The notes under the pieces were generated by a model. The model did not search any database. It had not been told where the DNA came from and saw nothing but the letters and a program-made list of their open reading frames with translations. From contig NZ_AFWV01000008.1 of assembly GCF_000223985.1 (NCBI RefSeq), positions 124,001-188,000 of the forward strand: a DNA stretch of 64,000 nt. The letters are read 5' to 3'. Source of the DNA: Thiocapsa marina 5811. GTDB taxonomy: Bacteria; Pseudomonadota; Gammaproteobacteria; Chromatiales; Chromatiaceae. Positions 55,320-64,000 of the stretch are shown in pieces (the stretch's first letter is position 1; each line of letters begins with the position of its first letter). Position numbers and translations under genes: made by a program.

Positions 55320-56627
55320 ATGTTCGGTTTCGGAAAAAAGCACAGGAAAGCCGCGTTGCCGGCGTCGGAGCAGTCGGCTGCGGCCGAGCCGTCCGGCGCC
55401 TCGGACTCGGCAGCCAAGGCTTCGTCGGCGGATACCGAACGCGTCGCGGAACGGGTATCGCCGGGGCCGACCGGCGTTTCGCAGTCCGTGTCCACCGCGG
55501 AGTGGCTCGAGCCCGAGCCGGTCGAATCCGAGCCGCGCCTGAAGCGGGGCGGATGGTTTCGATCCAAGCGCCGGCCGGGCGAGGCGGACACGCCGAGCGC
55601 GTCTCCGCCCCCCGCCGTCGAGCCGCGCGCCCCCGAGCCGCGTCCTGCTCCTGCTCCTGCTCCCGCCCCGGCTTCCGCTCGGCCGGCGCGCGAGGAGCCG
55701 ACGGATAAAAAGTCCGGCGTGTTCTCGCGACTGCGCGAGCGCTTGACGCGGACCCGCGAGACGCTCGGCGACGGTCTCGGGACACTCTTTATCGGTCGCA
55801 AGCGCATCGACGACGAGCTCATGGAGGAGCTGGAGACCTTGCTCCTCACGGCCGATGTCGGCGTCCCCACGACCACCCGCATCATGGAGGATCTGGCGAG
55901 CCGCGTGAAGCGCAAATCGCTCGCCGATCCGCAGGCGTTGCTCCAAGCGCTCAAAGGCGAGCTGCGCGCCGTTCTGCAGGCGGCCGATGCCCCGGTCCGT
56001 CAACCCGCACCCGACCGCCCTCAGGTGATCCTGATGGTCGGGGTCAACGGCGCGGGCAAGACCACCACGATCGGCAAGCTCGCCAAGCGGCTCCAGGAGG
56101 AGGGCAACAGCGTGATCTTGGCCGCGGGCGACACCTTCCGCGCGGCGGCGGTCGAGCAGCTGCAGACTTGGGGCGAGCGCAATCGCGTGAGCGTGGTCGC
56201 GCAGCAGACCGGAGCGGATTCGGCATCCGTGATCTTCGATGCCCTGCAGGCGGCCACGGCGCGCGGTGCCGATGTGCTCATCGCCGATACGGCCGGGCGG
56301 CTGCATACCAAATCCAACCTCATGGAGGAGTTGGCCAAGGTCGCGCGGGTCATGAAGAAGATCGATCCCGAGGCGCCCCACGAGGTGATGCTGGTCGTGG
56401 ATGCCACGACCGGCCAGAACGCGCTCAGCCAGGCGATCCATTTCCATCAGGCGATCGGCCTGACGGGGATTACGCTGACCAAGCTCGACGGCACGGCGAA
56501 GGGCGGTATCCTCTTCGCGATCGCGGACCGCCTGAAGGTGCCGATTCGTTTCATCGGCGTCGGCGAGACCATCGATGACCTGCGCCCCTTCGATGCCGAC
56601 GAATTTCTCGATGCCTTGCTGAGCTGA
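55320..56627 (+). CDS. ftsY: Signal recognition particle receptor FtsY
   Basis: FtsY docks SRP-ribosome complexes at the inner membrane. The 435-residue protein has an acidic, Ala/Pro-rich A domain (about 1-130, with an APAPAPAPASA run). The N domain is ERLTRTRETLGDGLGTLF and the G domain has GVNGAGKTTTIGKLA, DTFRAAAVEQL, DTAGRLHTKSNLMEEL and TKLDGTAKGG. The gene heads ftsY-ftsE-ftsX, the same order as in E. coli. Confidence 0.97.
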   Translation: MFGFGKKHRKAALPASEQSAAAEPSGASDSAAKASSADTERVAERVSPGPTGVSQSVSTAEWLEPEPVESEPRLKRGGWFRSKRRPGEADTPSASPPPAVEPRAPEPRPAPAPAPAPASARPAREEPTDKKSGVFSRLRERLTRTRETLGDGLGTLFIGRKRIDDELMEELETLLLTADVGVPTTTRIMEDLASRVKRKSLADPQALLQALKGELRAVLQAADAPVRQPAPDRPQVILMVGVNGAGKTTTIGKLAKRLQEEGNSVILAAGDTFRAAAVEQLQTWGERNRVSVVAQQTGADSASVIFDALQAATARGADVLIADTAGRLHTKSNLMEELAKVARVMKKIDPEAPHEVMLVVDATTGQNALSQAIHFHQAIGLTGITLTKLDGTAKGGILFAIADRLKVPIRFIGVGETIDDLRPFDADEFLDALLS

Positions 56628-56639
56628 GGAGGCGGGGCC

Positions 56640-57308
56640 TTGATCTCCTTCGAGCACGTCTTCAAACGCTATCCGGAGCGCGGCGAGGCCCTGAGCGATC
56701 TCAGCTTCGAGATGGAGTCCGGCGAGATGGCCTTTCTCACCGGGCATTCGGGCGCCGGCAAGAGCACCCTGCTGCGTCTGATCGGCCTGCTCGAGCGACC
56801 GACGCGCGGACAGGTGATCGTCAACGGGCGCAATCTGGGCGCCTTGCCGAGGCGCAAGATCCCCTACCACCGTCGCGAGGTCGGCATGATCTTCCAGGAT
56901 CATCGACTCCTGCCGGATCGCAGCGTCTTCGACAATGTCGCCCTGCCGCTGGTGGTCGCCGGTCTCGGGCACAAGGAGATCGGTCGTCGGGTTCGTGCCG
57001 CGCTCGACCAGGTCGGACTGCTCTCGCGCGAGCGCGCGACCCCGGTCGCCCTCTCCGGCGGCGAGCAGCAGCGCGTCGGCATCGCGCGTGCCGTCGTCGG
57101 GCGGCCGCCGCTGGTGCTTGCCGACGAGCCGACCGGCAACCTGGATCCGGACCTCTCGCGCGAGATCTTCGGCCTCTTCGAGCGTTTTCATCAGGTCGGC
57201 GTGACCCTCTTGATCGCGACCCACGACCTGGGTCTGGTCATGTCCATGCCCTATCGAACCATCACACTCGCCGACGGGCGCCTGGCGAACGACTCGCGGA
57301 CCTGGTGA
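56640..57308 (+). CDS. ftsE: Cell division ATP-binding protein FtsE
   Basis: FtsE is the ATPase of the FtsEX complex, which links the divisome to septal peptidoglycan hydrolases. The 222-residue protein has Walker [10 protein letters not shown], the Q-loop FQDHRLL, signature [15 protein letters not shown], Walker [14 protein letters not shown] and THDLGLV. The start is a TTG at 56640, with GAGGAGG about eight bases upstream; no closer ATG fits. It is 12 bases after ftsY. Confidence 0.96.
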   Translation: MISFEHVFKRYPERGEALSDLSFEMESGEMAFLTGHSGAGKSTLLRLIGLLERPTRGQVIVNGRNLGALPRRKIPYHRREVGMIFQDHRLLPDRSVFDNVALPLVVAGLGHKEIGRRVRAALDQVGLLSRERATPVALSGGEQQRVGIARAVVGRPPLVLADEPTGNLDPDLSREIFGLFERFHQVGVTLLIATHDLGLVMSMPYRTITLADGRLANDSRTW

Positions 57309-57310
57309 CC

Positions 57311-58309
57311 ATGGCCAAGCCCAAACTCAAGCCAAAGCCCAAAACGGCCAAGCGCAAAGCGCACCGCCGCAGCGGTCCTCGTCTGCTGGACATGCCCGGT
57401 CTTTGGGCGAATCGGCATCTGCAGAGCGCGGTCGCGACCCTGGGGCGTCTTATGCGCACCCCGCTTCCGACCGGGATGACGATTGCGGTGATCGGGATCT
57501 CGCTGGCCCTGCCCGCGGCGCTCTTCGTCGTCACCGAAAATCTGCGTACCATGGCCGGAGGTTGGGATCAGGCTGCGGCCATCTCGTTGTTTTTGAAGCA
57601 AGACATCGACGACGCCGCGGCTGCGCGGCTCGCCGAGCAGTTGCGCGCCCGATCCGAGCTTGCGCAGGTTCATCTGATCGGCCGCGAGCAGGCCCTCAAC
57701 GAGTTTCGGGCGCTCGGCGGATTCGAGGACGCCCTCTCGCAGCTCAAGAGCAATCCGTTGCCGGCGGTTCTCGCGATCTACCCGCAGGCGGCCTCCTCGG
57801 CGCCGGAGCGACTGCAGGCGCTGCACGACGAGCTCATGACCTTGCCGGAGGCCGATTTCGCCCGAATGGATACGCTCTGGCTGCAACGTTTTCAGGCGAT
57901 CCTCGACTTGGCCCAGCGGGTGGTTCTCCTGCTCGGCGGACTGCTCGGCGTCGGTGTGCTGCTGATCGTCGGCAACACCATCCGGCTCGAGATCCTGAAC
58001 CGGCGCATCGAGATCGAGATCATGGAGCTGGTCGGCGCGACGGGTGCCTTCATCCGCCGGCCCTTCCTCTATGCCGGGGCCTGGTATGGGCTGCTCGGCG
58101 GTCTCACCGCCTGGTTCCTCGTCACCATCGCAGTGATCCTGCTCCAAGAGCCCGTCTCCCGTCTGGCAACCCTCTATCGCAGCGAGTTTCCGCTGACCGG
58201 TCTCGGCCCCTTGGCGATGCTGGTGATCTTCTCCGGGAGTGTGCTCTTCAGCCTGATCGGCAGCTGGATCGCCGTGAACCGTCATCTGCGCGGCGCGGAG
58301 CCCGGCTAA
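57311..58309 (+). CDS. ftsX: Cell division protein FtsX
   Basis: FtsX is the membrane subunit of FtsEX. The roughly 332-residue protein has a Lys/Pro-rich N-terminal tail, helix 1 (GMTIAVIGISLALPAALFVV), a periplasmic loop with LKQDIDDAAAARLAEQLRARSEL, and three more helices. IEIEIMELVGATGAFIRRPFLYAGAWYGLLGG is the conserved coupling region. ATG 57311 is chosen; a GTG at 57305 overlapping the ftsE stop (GTGA) is equally possible. Confidence 0.95.
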   Translation: MAKPKLKPKPKTAKRKAHRRSGPRLLDMPGLWANRHLQSAVATLGRLMRTPLPTGMTIAVIGISLALPAALFVVTENLRTMAGGWDQAAAISLFLKQDIDDAAAARLAEQLRARSELAQVHLIGREQALNEFRALGGFEDALSQLKSNPLPAVLAIYPQAASSAPERLQALHDELMTLPEADFARMDTLWLQRFQAILDLAQRVVLLLGGLLGVGVLLIVGNTIRLEILNRRIEIEIMELVGATGAFIRRPFLYAGAWYGLLGGLTAWFLVTIAVILLQEPVSRLATLYRSEFPLTGLGPLAMLVIFSGSVLFSLIGSWIAVNRHLRGAEPG

Positions 58310-58411
58310 GCCGCGTCTCGAGCGGCATGCGCCGATGTCGGGTTAGGTCAGCTACAGCCGGAACCGGAGGTGTTGGCGCCGACACGCTTTCATTAAGATT
58401 CTTTTATCAGG

Positions 58412-58497
58412 TTAAACCGCGCCGCCTCCAACGCTCGTCAAGCCTGCCGGGGCCGATCCCATCCACAAACATCGCATACCGCCCGGGCGCGGTTTAA
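58412..58497. repeat. TIR element C (86 bp), after ftsX
   Basis: The ends ttaaaccgcgc and gcgcggtttaa are the same perfect 11-bp inverted repeats as in element B, and the interior is about 84% alike to B. An aagattcttttatcagg leader precedes the left end, matching the A/T-rich leaders of the other copies. It lies between the ftsX stop and the SLC13 transporter start. Confidence 0.85.
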
Positions 58498-58538
58498 ATC
58501 CGACTCAAACCTCGAATCCAATCAGGACCCTTTTACCG

Positions 58539-59951
58539 ATGTCGACCGCGACCGCGCGACCGCGCGTCAACTTGCCCCGTCTCACCCTTGTTCAGCGTCT
58601 CGGGTTGCTCCTGGGCTTGATCGCATTTCTCGTTCCGCTCCTGATCGAGATCCCGAGCTTGGAGCCGGCAGGGCGCCGGATGCTGGCGATCTTTCTGCTG
58701 GCGATCCTCTTTTGGGTCTCGGAGGCGATCCCGCTCTACGCCACGGCCGTGCTGGTCATCCTGCTCGAGGTCCTGATGCTCTCGGATCAGGCGCTTGTAG
58801 GGGTCGCCGGCACCTTGCCGCCCGCGGCGAGCTATTTCGCGGCCTTGGCGAATCCCGTCATCATCCTCTTTCTCGGCGGTTTTCTGATCGCCGACGGTGC
58901 CCGCAAGTTTGGACTGGACCGCAGCCTCGCGGCCGTGATGCTGCGGCCCTTCGCCGGTAACGCCAGACTCTCGCTGCTCGGACTCATGATGATCACGGCG
59001 TTGCTGTCGATGTTCGTCTCCAACACCGCGACCACGGCGACGATGTTCGCGGTCGTCATACCGATCCTGGCCGCGCTGCCGAAAGGCCGCGCACGCACCG
59101 GCGTGGCCTTGGCCATTCCGGTCGCGGCGAACGTCGGCGGGATCGGCACGCCGGTCGGCTCGCCTCCCAACGCCATCGCGCTGGGCGCGCTCGAGGCGTC
59201 GGGTCAGGGCATTTCCTTCATCGGCTGGATGCTCCTGGCGGTACCGCTGATGGTGGTCGTGCTGCTGTTCGCCTGGTGGTTCCTGACGCGCCGCTACATC
59301 GCCGCGGAGACCCCGCTTGCGCTCGAGCTCTCGGCCGACTTCGACCGCTCGCCGGCCGCGGTGATCTTCTACCTCATCGCCGGCGCCACGATTCTGCTCT
59401 GGTTGACCGAGCCCTTCCACGGCATCGCCTCCTCGACAGTCGGCTTTCTCCCGGTCGTCGCGCTGCTGGCGACACAGGTCATGGGCGCGGACGACATCAA
59501 GCGGCTGCAATGGCCGGTGCTCTGGCTGGTTGCCGGCGGGATCGCCTTGGGGGCCGGAATCGGTGCGAGCGGTCTGGATCTCTGGCTGATCGGATTGGTC
59601 GCCTGGGAGGCGCTTCCGTTGACGCTCTTGCTGCTCCTCTTGGTGGGCGTCTCGGTCGGGCTCTCGACCGTGATCTCGCACTCGGCGGCGGCGAACCTGC
59701 TGGTGCCCTTGACCCTGAGTCTGGCGATCGGTCTGCCGATCGATCCGACCGCGGTGGGTGTCATGGTGGCGCTCGCCTGCGCACTCGGCATGGCGCTGCC
59801 GATCTCCACGCCGCCCAACGCCATCGCCTATGCGACCGGCGAGGTGCCGACCTCGGAGATGATCGTCAGCGGGGTCGTGATCGGCGGCTTCGGGGCGCTC
59901 CTGCTGGCGCTCGTGATGCCGTCGCTCTGGACCGCGCTGGGTCTGCTGTGA
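58539..59951 (+). CDS. DASS (SLC13) family anion:sodium symporter
   Basis: The 470-residue membrane protein has about 11-12 helices and both SLC13 signature loops: SNTATTATMFAVVIPI and IGTPVGSPPNAIALGAL, then SHSAAANLLVPL and LPISTPPNAIAYATGEVPTSEMI. Family members carry dicarboxylates, citrate, sulfate or phosphate. The second SNT-like motif reads SHSAAAN, which is a clue to substrate but not decisive. It ends in a GTGA overlap with the sensor kinase gene, so transporter and kinase are made together. Confidence 0.9.
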   Translation: MSTATARPRVNLPRLTLVQRLGLLLGLIAFLVPLLIEIPSLEPAGRRMLAIFLLAILFWVSEAIPLYATAVLVILLEVLMLSDQALVGVAGTLPPAASYFAALANPVIILFLGGFLIADGARKFGLDRSLAAVMLRPFAGNARLSLLGLMMITALLSMFVSNTATTATMFAVVIPILAALPKGRARTGVALAIPVAANVGGIGTPVGSPPNAIALGALEASGQGISFIGWMLLAVPLMVVVLLFAWWFLTRRYIAAETPLALELSADFDRSPAAVIFYLIAGATILLWLTEPFHGIASSTVGFLPVVALLATQVMGADDIKRLQWPVLWLVAGGIALGAGIGASGLDLWLIGLVAWEALPLTLLLLLLVGVSVGLSTVISHSAAANLLVPLTLSLAIGLPIDPTAVGVMVALACALGMALPISTPPNAIAYATGEVPTSEMIVSGVVIGGFGALLLALVMPSLWTALGLL

Positions 59952-61942
59952 ACGAGGTCTTCGATCGCGCCGGGCATGCAGGCTCGGGAGCGGGCGATCG
60001 GCTCGCGCCGCTGTGTGTCTTGGTCGTCGCGCCCGAACCCTTGGCCGCCTCGATCGCGGAGGAGGTAGCCCGCGGGTTGACGGACATCGCGGAGGTGGTC
60101 TGTGCGGACGATGTCGCGGCGGCCGGTGCCCTGGCGATTGCACATCCGGAGCGCGTCGTCCCTTTGGTGTTCATGACGGCCTCGCCCGTGTCGCTCGAGT
60201 CCTCCGATTCAATCGACGCGCGCATTGCGACGTTGGACGCCCAGCCGGTCCTGCGCCGAGCGAGCGTCTTGCTGCTGACCGACCGAGCGCTCCACGACGA
60301 TCTATCCCGCTCGGTCGATCGTGACCGGCTCCATGCCGTGATCAGGATCCCGTGCTCGCCCGGCGTCCTTGCCTGGCACGCGCGTGCCCAAGCGGCGCGC
60401 TGGTTGAGTGCGCATCGACCGACCGATCCGCGGACCCTCGCCCTGGTGGCGACCGACGCCCGGCCGGTCGCGCAGCCCGAGAGCGATCTGCTGCGCCTGC
60501 TCGAGCTCGACACCCAAGAGGTGGCGACCCAGCTGCTCGCCGGGATCGAGCGCGTCCTCGGCCCGCGCCCGCGCCTGGTGCTGCCGGCCGGGACGCGCCT
60601 CATCCACGAGGGTGTGGATGTGGACGCCGTGCTGGTCGTGCTGCGCGGCCGGGTCGCGCTCGATCATGCCTCGGCCGCCGGCGATCTGCGGCTGCACCAC
60701 GACTCGACCGGATCGGTCGTCGGCCTGTTGTCGCTGGCCCAGCAGCAGCGCGCCTTCTTCACCGCGCGTGCGACGACCGAGGTCGAGGTCGTACATCTTT
60801 CGTTCGAGCAGCTCGATCGTGCCCTCTCCGTGGATGCCTCGCTCGGTGCGGCGATGGCAGCGGTCTCCATCCGTGCCCTGGCCAAGCGGCTGCGACGCGC
60901 CGATCAGCTCCAGGTCGAGAAGACCCAGCTCAACCATGCGCTCGAACGCGAACGCCGGCAGCTCTCCGAGACACTGCATCAGCTCGAGCAGGCCCGTCTG
61001 GAGCTGGTCGAGCAGGCGCGCTATGCCACGCTCGGCGAGATGGCGGCCGGGATTGCCCACGAGCTCAACAATCCGGTCGCGGCCATGTTGCGCGCGACCA
61101 CCTATGTGGGCGAGGACCTCGAGCGGGTGCTTGCGAGCCATCCGCAAGGCCGCCTTGCGAGCGAGATCTTCGCGACCGAGCGCGACCGGGCCCCGCGCAC
61201 CACGCGCGAAGAGCGCGCGGCACGTCGACGCCTCGAAGCGGCCCTCGGCGACCTCGCTCTGGCGCAACGTCTGTTCGATGCCGGGATCGAAGACCCCGAC
61301 CGGGCGCGCGCGCTCGCCGCCGATCCGCCGAGCCTCGATTTGGTGGAAGCCGTGGCCGGGATCGGCTCGGCGGTCCGCAACCTCGAGGTCGCCTCCAGAC
61401 GGATGTGCGAGCTGGTGACCAGCCTGCGCGCCTACTCCCGTCCCAAGGGCGAGCCGGTCGCCGGGGTCGATCTGCATGCGGGTCTCGAAGACACGCTGCG
61501 TCTGATGGCGCACCGCCTGCGCGATGTCGAGATCCAGCGCAGCTACGGCGATCTGCCCGCGATTCGATGCCACCCCGGCGAGCTCGAGCAGCTTTGGACC
61601 AACCTCCTGGTCAATGCGCACGACGCACTTGGTGACGGCGCCGAGGGACACGGGCGCATCGAGCTGATGACGGATGCGCCCGACGCGGGGCACGTGCGTG
61701 TGCAGATTCGGGACAACGGCCGCGGGATCGATCCGGACATCCTGCCGCGTGTCTTCGAGCCGCGCTTTACCACCAAACAGGGGGCCGTGCGCTACGGGCT
61801 CGGGCTCGGGCTGGCCATCGCACGGCGGATCGTGGATGCTCACGGCGGGGCGATCGAGCTGAGCTCGCACCCCGGTTGCACGCGGGTGACCGTCACGCTG
61901 CCCGTGGCTGGTCCGCCGGAGGACGAGGACATCGAGACATGA
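59948..61942 (+). CDS. Sensor histidine kinase with cyclic-nucleotide-binding-like domain
   Basis: The 664-residue cytoplasmic protein has four parts. Residues about 15-165 look like a receiver fold without a clear phospho-acceptor Asp (LAPLCVLVVAPEPLAASIAEEV, and VLLLTDRALHDDL). Residues about 200-325 resemble a cNMP-binding beta-barrel (LPAGTRLIHEGVDVDAVLVVLRGRVAL). A coiled coil (QVEKTQLNHALERERRQLSETLHQLEQ) leads to HisKA with His371 in GIAHELNNP, and then the ATPase domain (LLVNAHDAL, DNGRGI, GLGLGLAIARRIVDAHGG). There are no membrane helices. The start is a GTG at 59948 overlapping the transporter stop, and it overlaps the receiver gene by ATGA. Confidence 0.9.
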   Translation: MNEVFDRAGHAGSGAGDRLAPLCVLVVAPEPLAASIAEEVARGLTDIAEVVCADDVAAAGALAIAHPERVVPLVFMTASPVSLESSDSIDARIATLDAQPVLRRASVLLLTDRALHDDLSRSVDRDRLHAVIRIPCSPGVLAWHARAQAARWLSAHRPTDPRTLALVATDARPVAQPESDLLRLLELDTQEVATQLLAGIERVLGPRPRLVLPAGTRLIHEGVDVDAVLVVLRGRVALDHASAAGDLRLHHDSTGSVVGLLSLAQQQRAFFTARATTEVEVVHLSFEQLDRALSVDASLGAAMAAVSIRALAKRLRRADQLQVEKTQLNHALERERRQLSETLHQLEQARLELVEQARYATLGEMAAGIAHELNNPVAAMLRATTYVGEDLERVLASHPQGRLASEIFATERDRAPRTTREERAARRRLEAALGDLALAQRLFDAGIEDPDRARALAADPPSLDLVEAVAGIGSAVRNLEVASRRMCELVTSLRAYSRPKGEPVAGVDLHAGLEDTLRLMAHRLRDVEIQRSYGDLPAIRCHPGELEQLWTNLLVNAHDALGDGAEGHGRIELMTDAPDAGHVRVQIRDNGRGIDPDILPRVFEPRFTTKQGAVRYGLGLGLAIARRIVDAHGGAIELSSHPGCTRVTVTLPVAGPPEDEDIET

Positions 61943-62424
61943 AGCTTGCACTCTTGATTCTGGAAGACGAGCGCCCGGTCCGCGAGGCGCTCAAACGGGA
62001 CCTGGCGGCGTTCGCGCGCCACCTGCGCATCGAGGAGGCCGAGGACGTGCCGACCGCGCTGGAGGTGATCGAGGAGATCGATGCAGCCGGCGACCGGCTC
62101 GCGCTCGTGCTGGCCGATCACCGTTTGCCCGGAACCAGCGGTGTCGACTTTCTGATCGACCTCGCGGTCGACGATCGGGCCTTCGCCACACGCAAGGTCC
62201 TGGTCACCGGTCAGGCCGATCAGGACGACACCATTCGCGCCATCAACGAGGCCGGACTCGACCGCTACGTTGCCAAGCCCTGGACGGCGGATGCCTTGCG
62301 CGAACTGGTTCGAGACCAGCTCACCGAATTCGTCCTCGCTGCGGGAGTGGATCCTTTGCCGCACCTCGCTGTCCTGGACGCGGAGCGGGCACTCTCGATC
62401 GTGGGAGAGCGCGGCGACCTGTGA
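61939..62424 (+). CDS. Stand-alone response regulator receiver
   Basis: The 161-residue protein is a receiver with the acidic pair in ILEDERPV, phospho-acceptor Asp60 in VLADHRLPG, Thr90 in VLVTGQ and Lys113 in VAKPW. A helical C-terminal tail has no DNA-binding domain. It must act by protein contact or pass the phosphate on. Its ATG overlaps the kinase stop by four bases, completing a translationally coupled transporter-kinase-receiver cassette. Confidence 0.92.
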   Translation: MKLALLILEDERPVREALKRDLAAFARHLRIEEAEDVPTALEVIEEIDAAGDRLALVLADHRLPGTSGVDFLIDLAVDDRAFATRKVLVTGQADQDDTIRAINEAGLDRYVAKPWTADALRELVRDQLTEFVLAAGVDPLPHLAVLDAERALSIVGERGDL

Positions 62425-62837
62425 GCCCGGATCCCGAGGCGTGCGGAAGCTCGATCGGCCCCGCACAGGCCCATTTCAACGCTCGAGGACGCGACGTGCG
62501 AGCCGAACGGCGTCTATGGCTTGAACAGATTTCCGATATTAAATCCCATGATTGTTCAGGTTTAAATCTCGTCGGCATGCGTCGTCCGCGAATCCCTTTG
62601 TCATCACAGTGGCCTGTTTTCAATGTTTATTTTTAGCCATCAGTGCTGACGATGACAATAATCGGAACATACGATCTTGATTTTGACCGTATCTGCCTTG
62701 TCGAATCCAACAACCTCTCCTAGAGTCTGGTGAACTTTTGTCGCGGTATGCGCTCCAAAACCCCGCCGAAAGTGCTGGCAAAATCCCGAGCGTACTGCTA
62801 GGATATTTTCCAAGGTAACAAACTCAGGTATTGGAAC
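62425..62837. other. Leader region of rpoH, no gene seen
   Basis: These 413 bases are more A/T-rich than their surroundings, especially 62520-62700. A possible sigma-70 promoter is listed separately. Antisense frames here are shadows without support. The length of the leader leaves room for several promoters, as at E. coli rpoH, but only one candidate can be argued from sequence. Confidence 0.4.
62775..62804 (+). promoter_or_regulatory. Candidate sigma-70 promoter of rpoH
   Basis: CTGGCA (62775-62780) and TAGGAT (62799-62804) are 18 bases apart, and TGC before the -10 gives an extended -10 look. Each hexamer matches the consensus at four of six positions. It would start transcription about 25-30 bases before the rpoH ATG. 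This is weak evidence on its own. Confidence 0.3.
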
Positions 62838-63677
62838 ATGGCCAAAGACTTCGCTCTCATGCCGACGGGTACCATCGACTCCTACATCAGCGGCGCCTAC
62901 CAGATTCCGGTCCTGACCCCGGAAGAGGAGAAGTCGCTTGCGATCCAGCTGCGCGACCATGGCGACATGGATGCGGCAAAACGGCTCGTGACGTCGCATC
63001 TTCGTTTCGTGATCCGCATTGCCCGGGGTTATCTCGGTTACGGGTTGCCGCTCCCGGATCTGATCCAGGAAGGTACCGTTGGATTGATGAAGGCGGTTCG
63101 CCGTTTCGAGCCCGATATGGGCGTGCGTCTCGTCTCCTTCGCCGTGCACTGGATCCGGGCGGAGATCCACGAGTACATCCTGCGGAACTGGCGGATCGTG
63201 AAGGTCGCGACGACCAAGGCCCAGCGTAAGCTCTTCTTCAACCTGCGCAGCGCGAAGAAGCGTCTGGGGTGGTTTACGAAGGACGAGGTCGAGGCGGTTG
63301 CCGCCGATCTCGGCGTGAAGCCCGAGACCGTTCTTCAGATGGAATCACGGTTGGCCAACCAGGATCTGTCGTTCGACGGTTTGGAGGACGACGATGACGA
63401 TTCGCCCTCCGCGCCCTCGACCTACCTTCCGGATCTTCGGATGGAGCCCGGCAAGATCCTCGAGCGCCAAGACACCGAGCGCGATCAGCACGATCGGCTC
63501 TATGCGGCTCTAAAGGGGCTGGACGAGCGCAGCAAGACCATCCTGCGCGAGCGCTGGCTCTCCGAGAAGAAGCAGACCCTGCATGAGCTTGCAGAACAGT
63601 TCGGGGTGTCCGCCGAGCGCATCCGACAGATCGAGAAGAACGCGATGAAAAAGCTGAGGCTACAGCTCGAGGTGTAA
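62838..63677 (+). CDS. rpoH: RNA polymerase sigma factor RpoH (sigma-32)
   Basis: RpoH directs heat-shock transcription. The 279-residue protein has region 1/2 ([56 protein letters not shown]), region 2.4 ([22 protein letters not shown]) and the RpoH-specific QRKLFFNLR box. An acidic patch ([10 protein letters not shown]) precedes the region 4 helix-turn-helix ([27 protein letters not shown]). It follows the ftsYEX region as in E. coli but is separated here by the transporter-kinase-receiver cassette. A strong terminator follows. Confidence 0.97.
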   Translation: MAKDFALMPTGTIDSYISGAYQIPVLTPEEEKSLAIQLRDHGDMDAAKRLVTSHLRFVIRIARGYLGYGLPLPDLIQEGTVGLMKAVRRFEPDMGVRLVSFAVHWIRAEIHEYILRNWRIVKVATTKAQRKLFFNLRSAKKRLGWFTKDEVEAVAADLGVKPETVLQMESRLANQDLSFDGLEDDDDDSPSAPSTYLPDLRMEPGKILERQDTERDQHDRLYAALKGLDERSKTILRERWLSEKKQTLHELAEQFGVSAERIRQIEKNAMKKLRLQLEV

Positions 63678-63781
63678 CGTGGCGAGGGCACGGGCGGGGA
63701 GCTTCGACTCTCGCGTCCCGTCTCGCCGCGGTTACCGGGGACGCTCCACCGGCTTTTGCGACTCTCTTGCACACCTGAACC

Positions 63782-63821
63782 AAGACGGTGGGTTACCTTA
63801 AGGGTGACCGCCGTCTTTTTT
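63782..63821 (+). terminator. Intrinsic terminator of rpoH
   Basis: The stem aagacggtgggttacc with its near complement gggtgaccgccgtctt and a small ttaa loop runs straight into seven T residues. It lies about 105 bases after the rpoH stop. This is a textbook rho-independent terminator. Confidence 0.9.
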
Positions 63822-63927
63822 GTTGGCCCTTCCGACGATCCCGGGTCTGGCTGTTGATCGATGATCGGTCGATTCGGCAGATGGATAGGATCGAGCACTC
63901 CAGGGCCGTTCGACCGCCGGATCCAGG

Positions 63928-64000
63928 ATGATGACTGCACCCGATATCTTCTCCCACCGCAAGCACTGGGCCTACAAGCTGGGGACGGCTCCGGAGCTGC
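63928..64000 (+). CDS. Start of a gene running off the window
   Basis: Two adjacent ATGs (63928 and 63931) open a frame reading MTAPDIFSHRKHWAYKLGTAPEL to the window edge. The N-terminus recalls YgiQ-type radical SAM proteins (HWA..xGxAPxLP pattern), but 23 residues are too few to name it. No good ribosome-binding site is seen. It starts about 110 bases after the rpoH terminator. Confidence 0.4.
   Translation, partial: MMTAPDIFSHRKHWAYKLGTAPEL

Noticed and set aside
62640-63170. 176-codon minus-strand frame before and within rpoH
   Set aside because: Antisense shadow; no family resemblance.

Overview
The window is a 64 kb piece of a high-G+C gammaproteobacterial chromosome. It probably comes from a purple sulfur bacterium (Chromatiales, Chromatiaceae, Thiocapsa-like). 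The taxonomic call is an inference from three things: an Allochromatium-type 2[4Fe-4S] ferredoxin gene, a secreted Gly/Pro/Tyr-rich protein resembling sulfur globule proteins, and the gene orders rsmD-coaD-fdx and ftsY-ftsE-ftsX...rpoH. No rRNA, tRNA, CRISPR array, intact transposase or prophage was found.

Layout. 0-9.5 kb: the end of glmS, a P2-type cation ATPase next to a CPA2 cation/proton antiporter, and a DUF1631 protein. 9.5-15.8 kb (minus strand): a surface-polysaccharide set (two glycosyltransferases and an SDR epimerase), a DUF302 protein, a sulfur-globule-like protein and hypB. 16-19.4 kb: hypA and speA on the minus strand, then a membrane-anchored lipase-like hydrolase. 19.4-27 kb: an accessory region with REP-like repeats, a gutted Fic gene, an EF-hand protein, an exported methyltransferase, and a segment of visibly lower G+C carrying a second-type lnt, two unknown exported proteins and a methyltransferase. 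27-34.9 kb: fetAB-type exporter, trmB, thiG, thiS, and the divergent glycogen genes glgC and glgB. 35-41 kb: nnrU-like gene, small unknowns, moaE, and ureG-ureF-ureE without urease structural genes, then a PAP2 phosphatase and a GNAT. 41-51 kb: an exported beta-propeller protein, two tandem CNNM/CorC proteins, a cellulose-synthase-like glycosyltransferase, a Tim44-like protein and ggt. 50.7-58.3 kb: fdx, coaD, rsmD and an M16 peptidase pair, divergent from ftsY-ftsE-ftsX. 58.5-63.9 kb: an SLC13-type transporter translationally coupled to a histidine kinase and a receiver, then rpoH with a clear terminator, and the start of one more gene.

Themes. Nickel-enzyme maturation factors occur twice (hypA/hypB and ureEFG), in both cases away from the enzymes they serve. 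HypB carries its histidine-rich nickel store at the C-terminus. A family of about 86-90 bp elements with 11-bp terminal inverted repeats occurs four times: two in tandem between hypA and hypB, one supplying the ureG stop codon, and one after ftsX. The transporter-kinase-receiver cassette at 58.5-62.4 kb separates ftsX from rpoH, which are neighbours in E. coli. It is the most system-like unit in the window.
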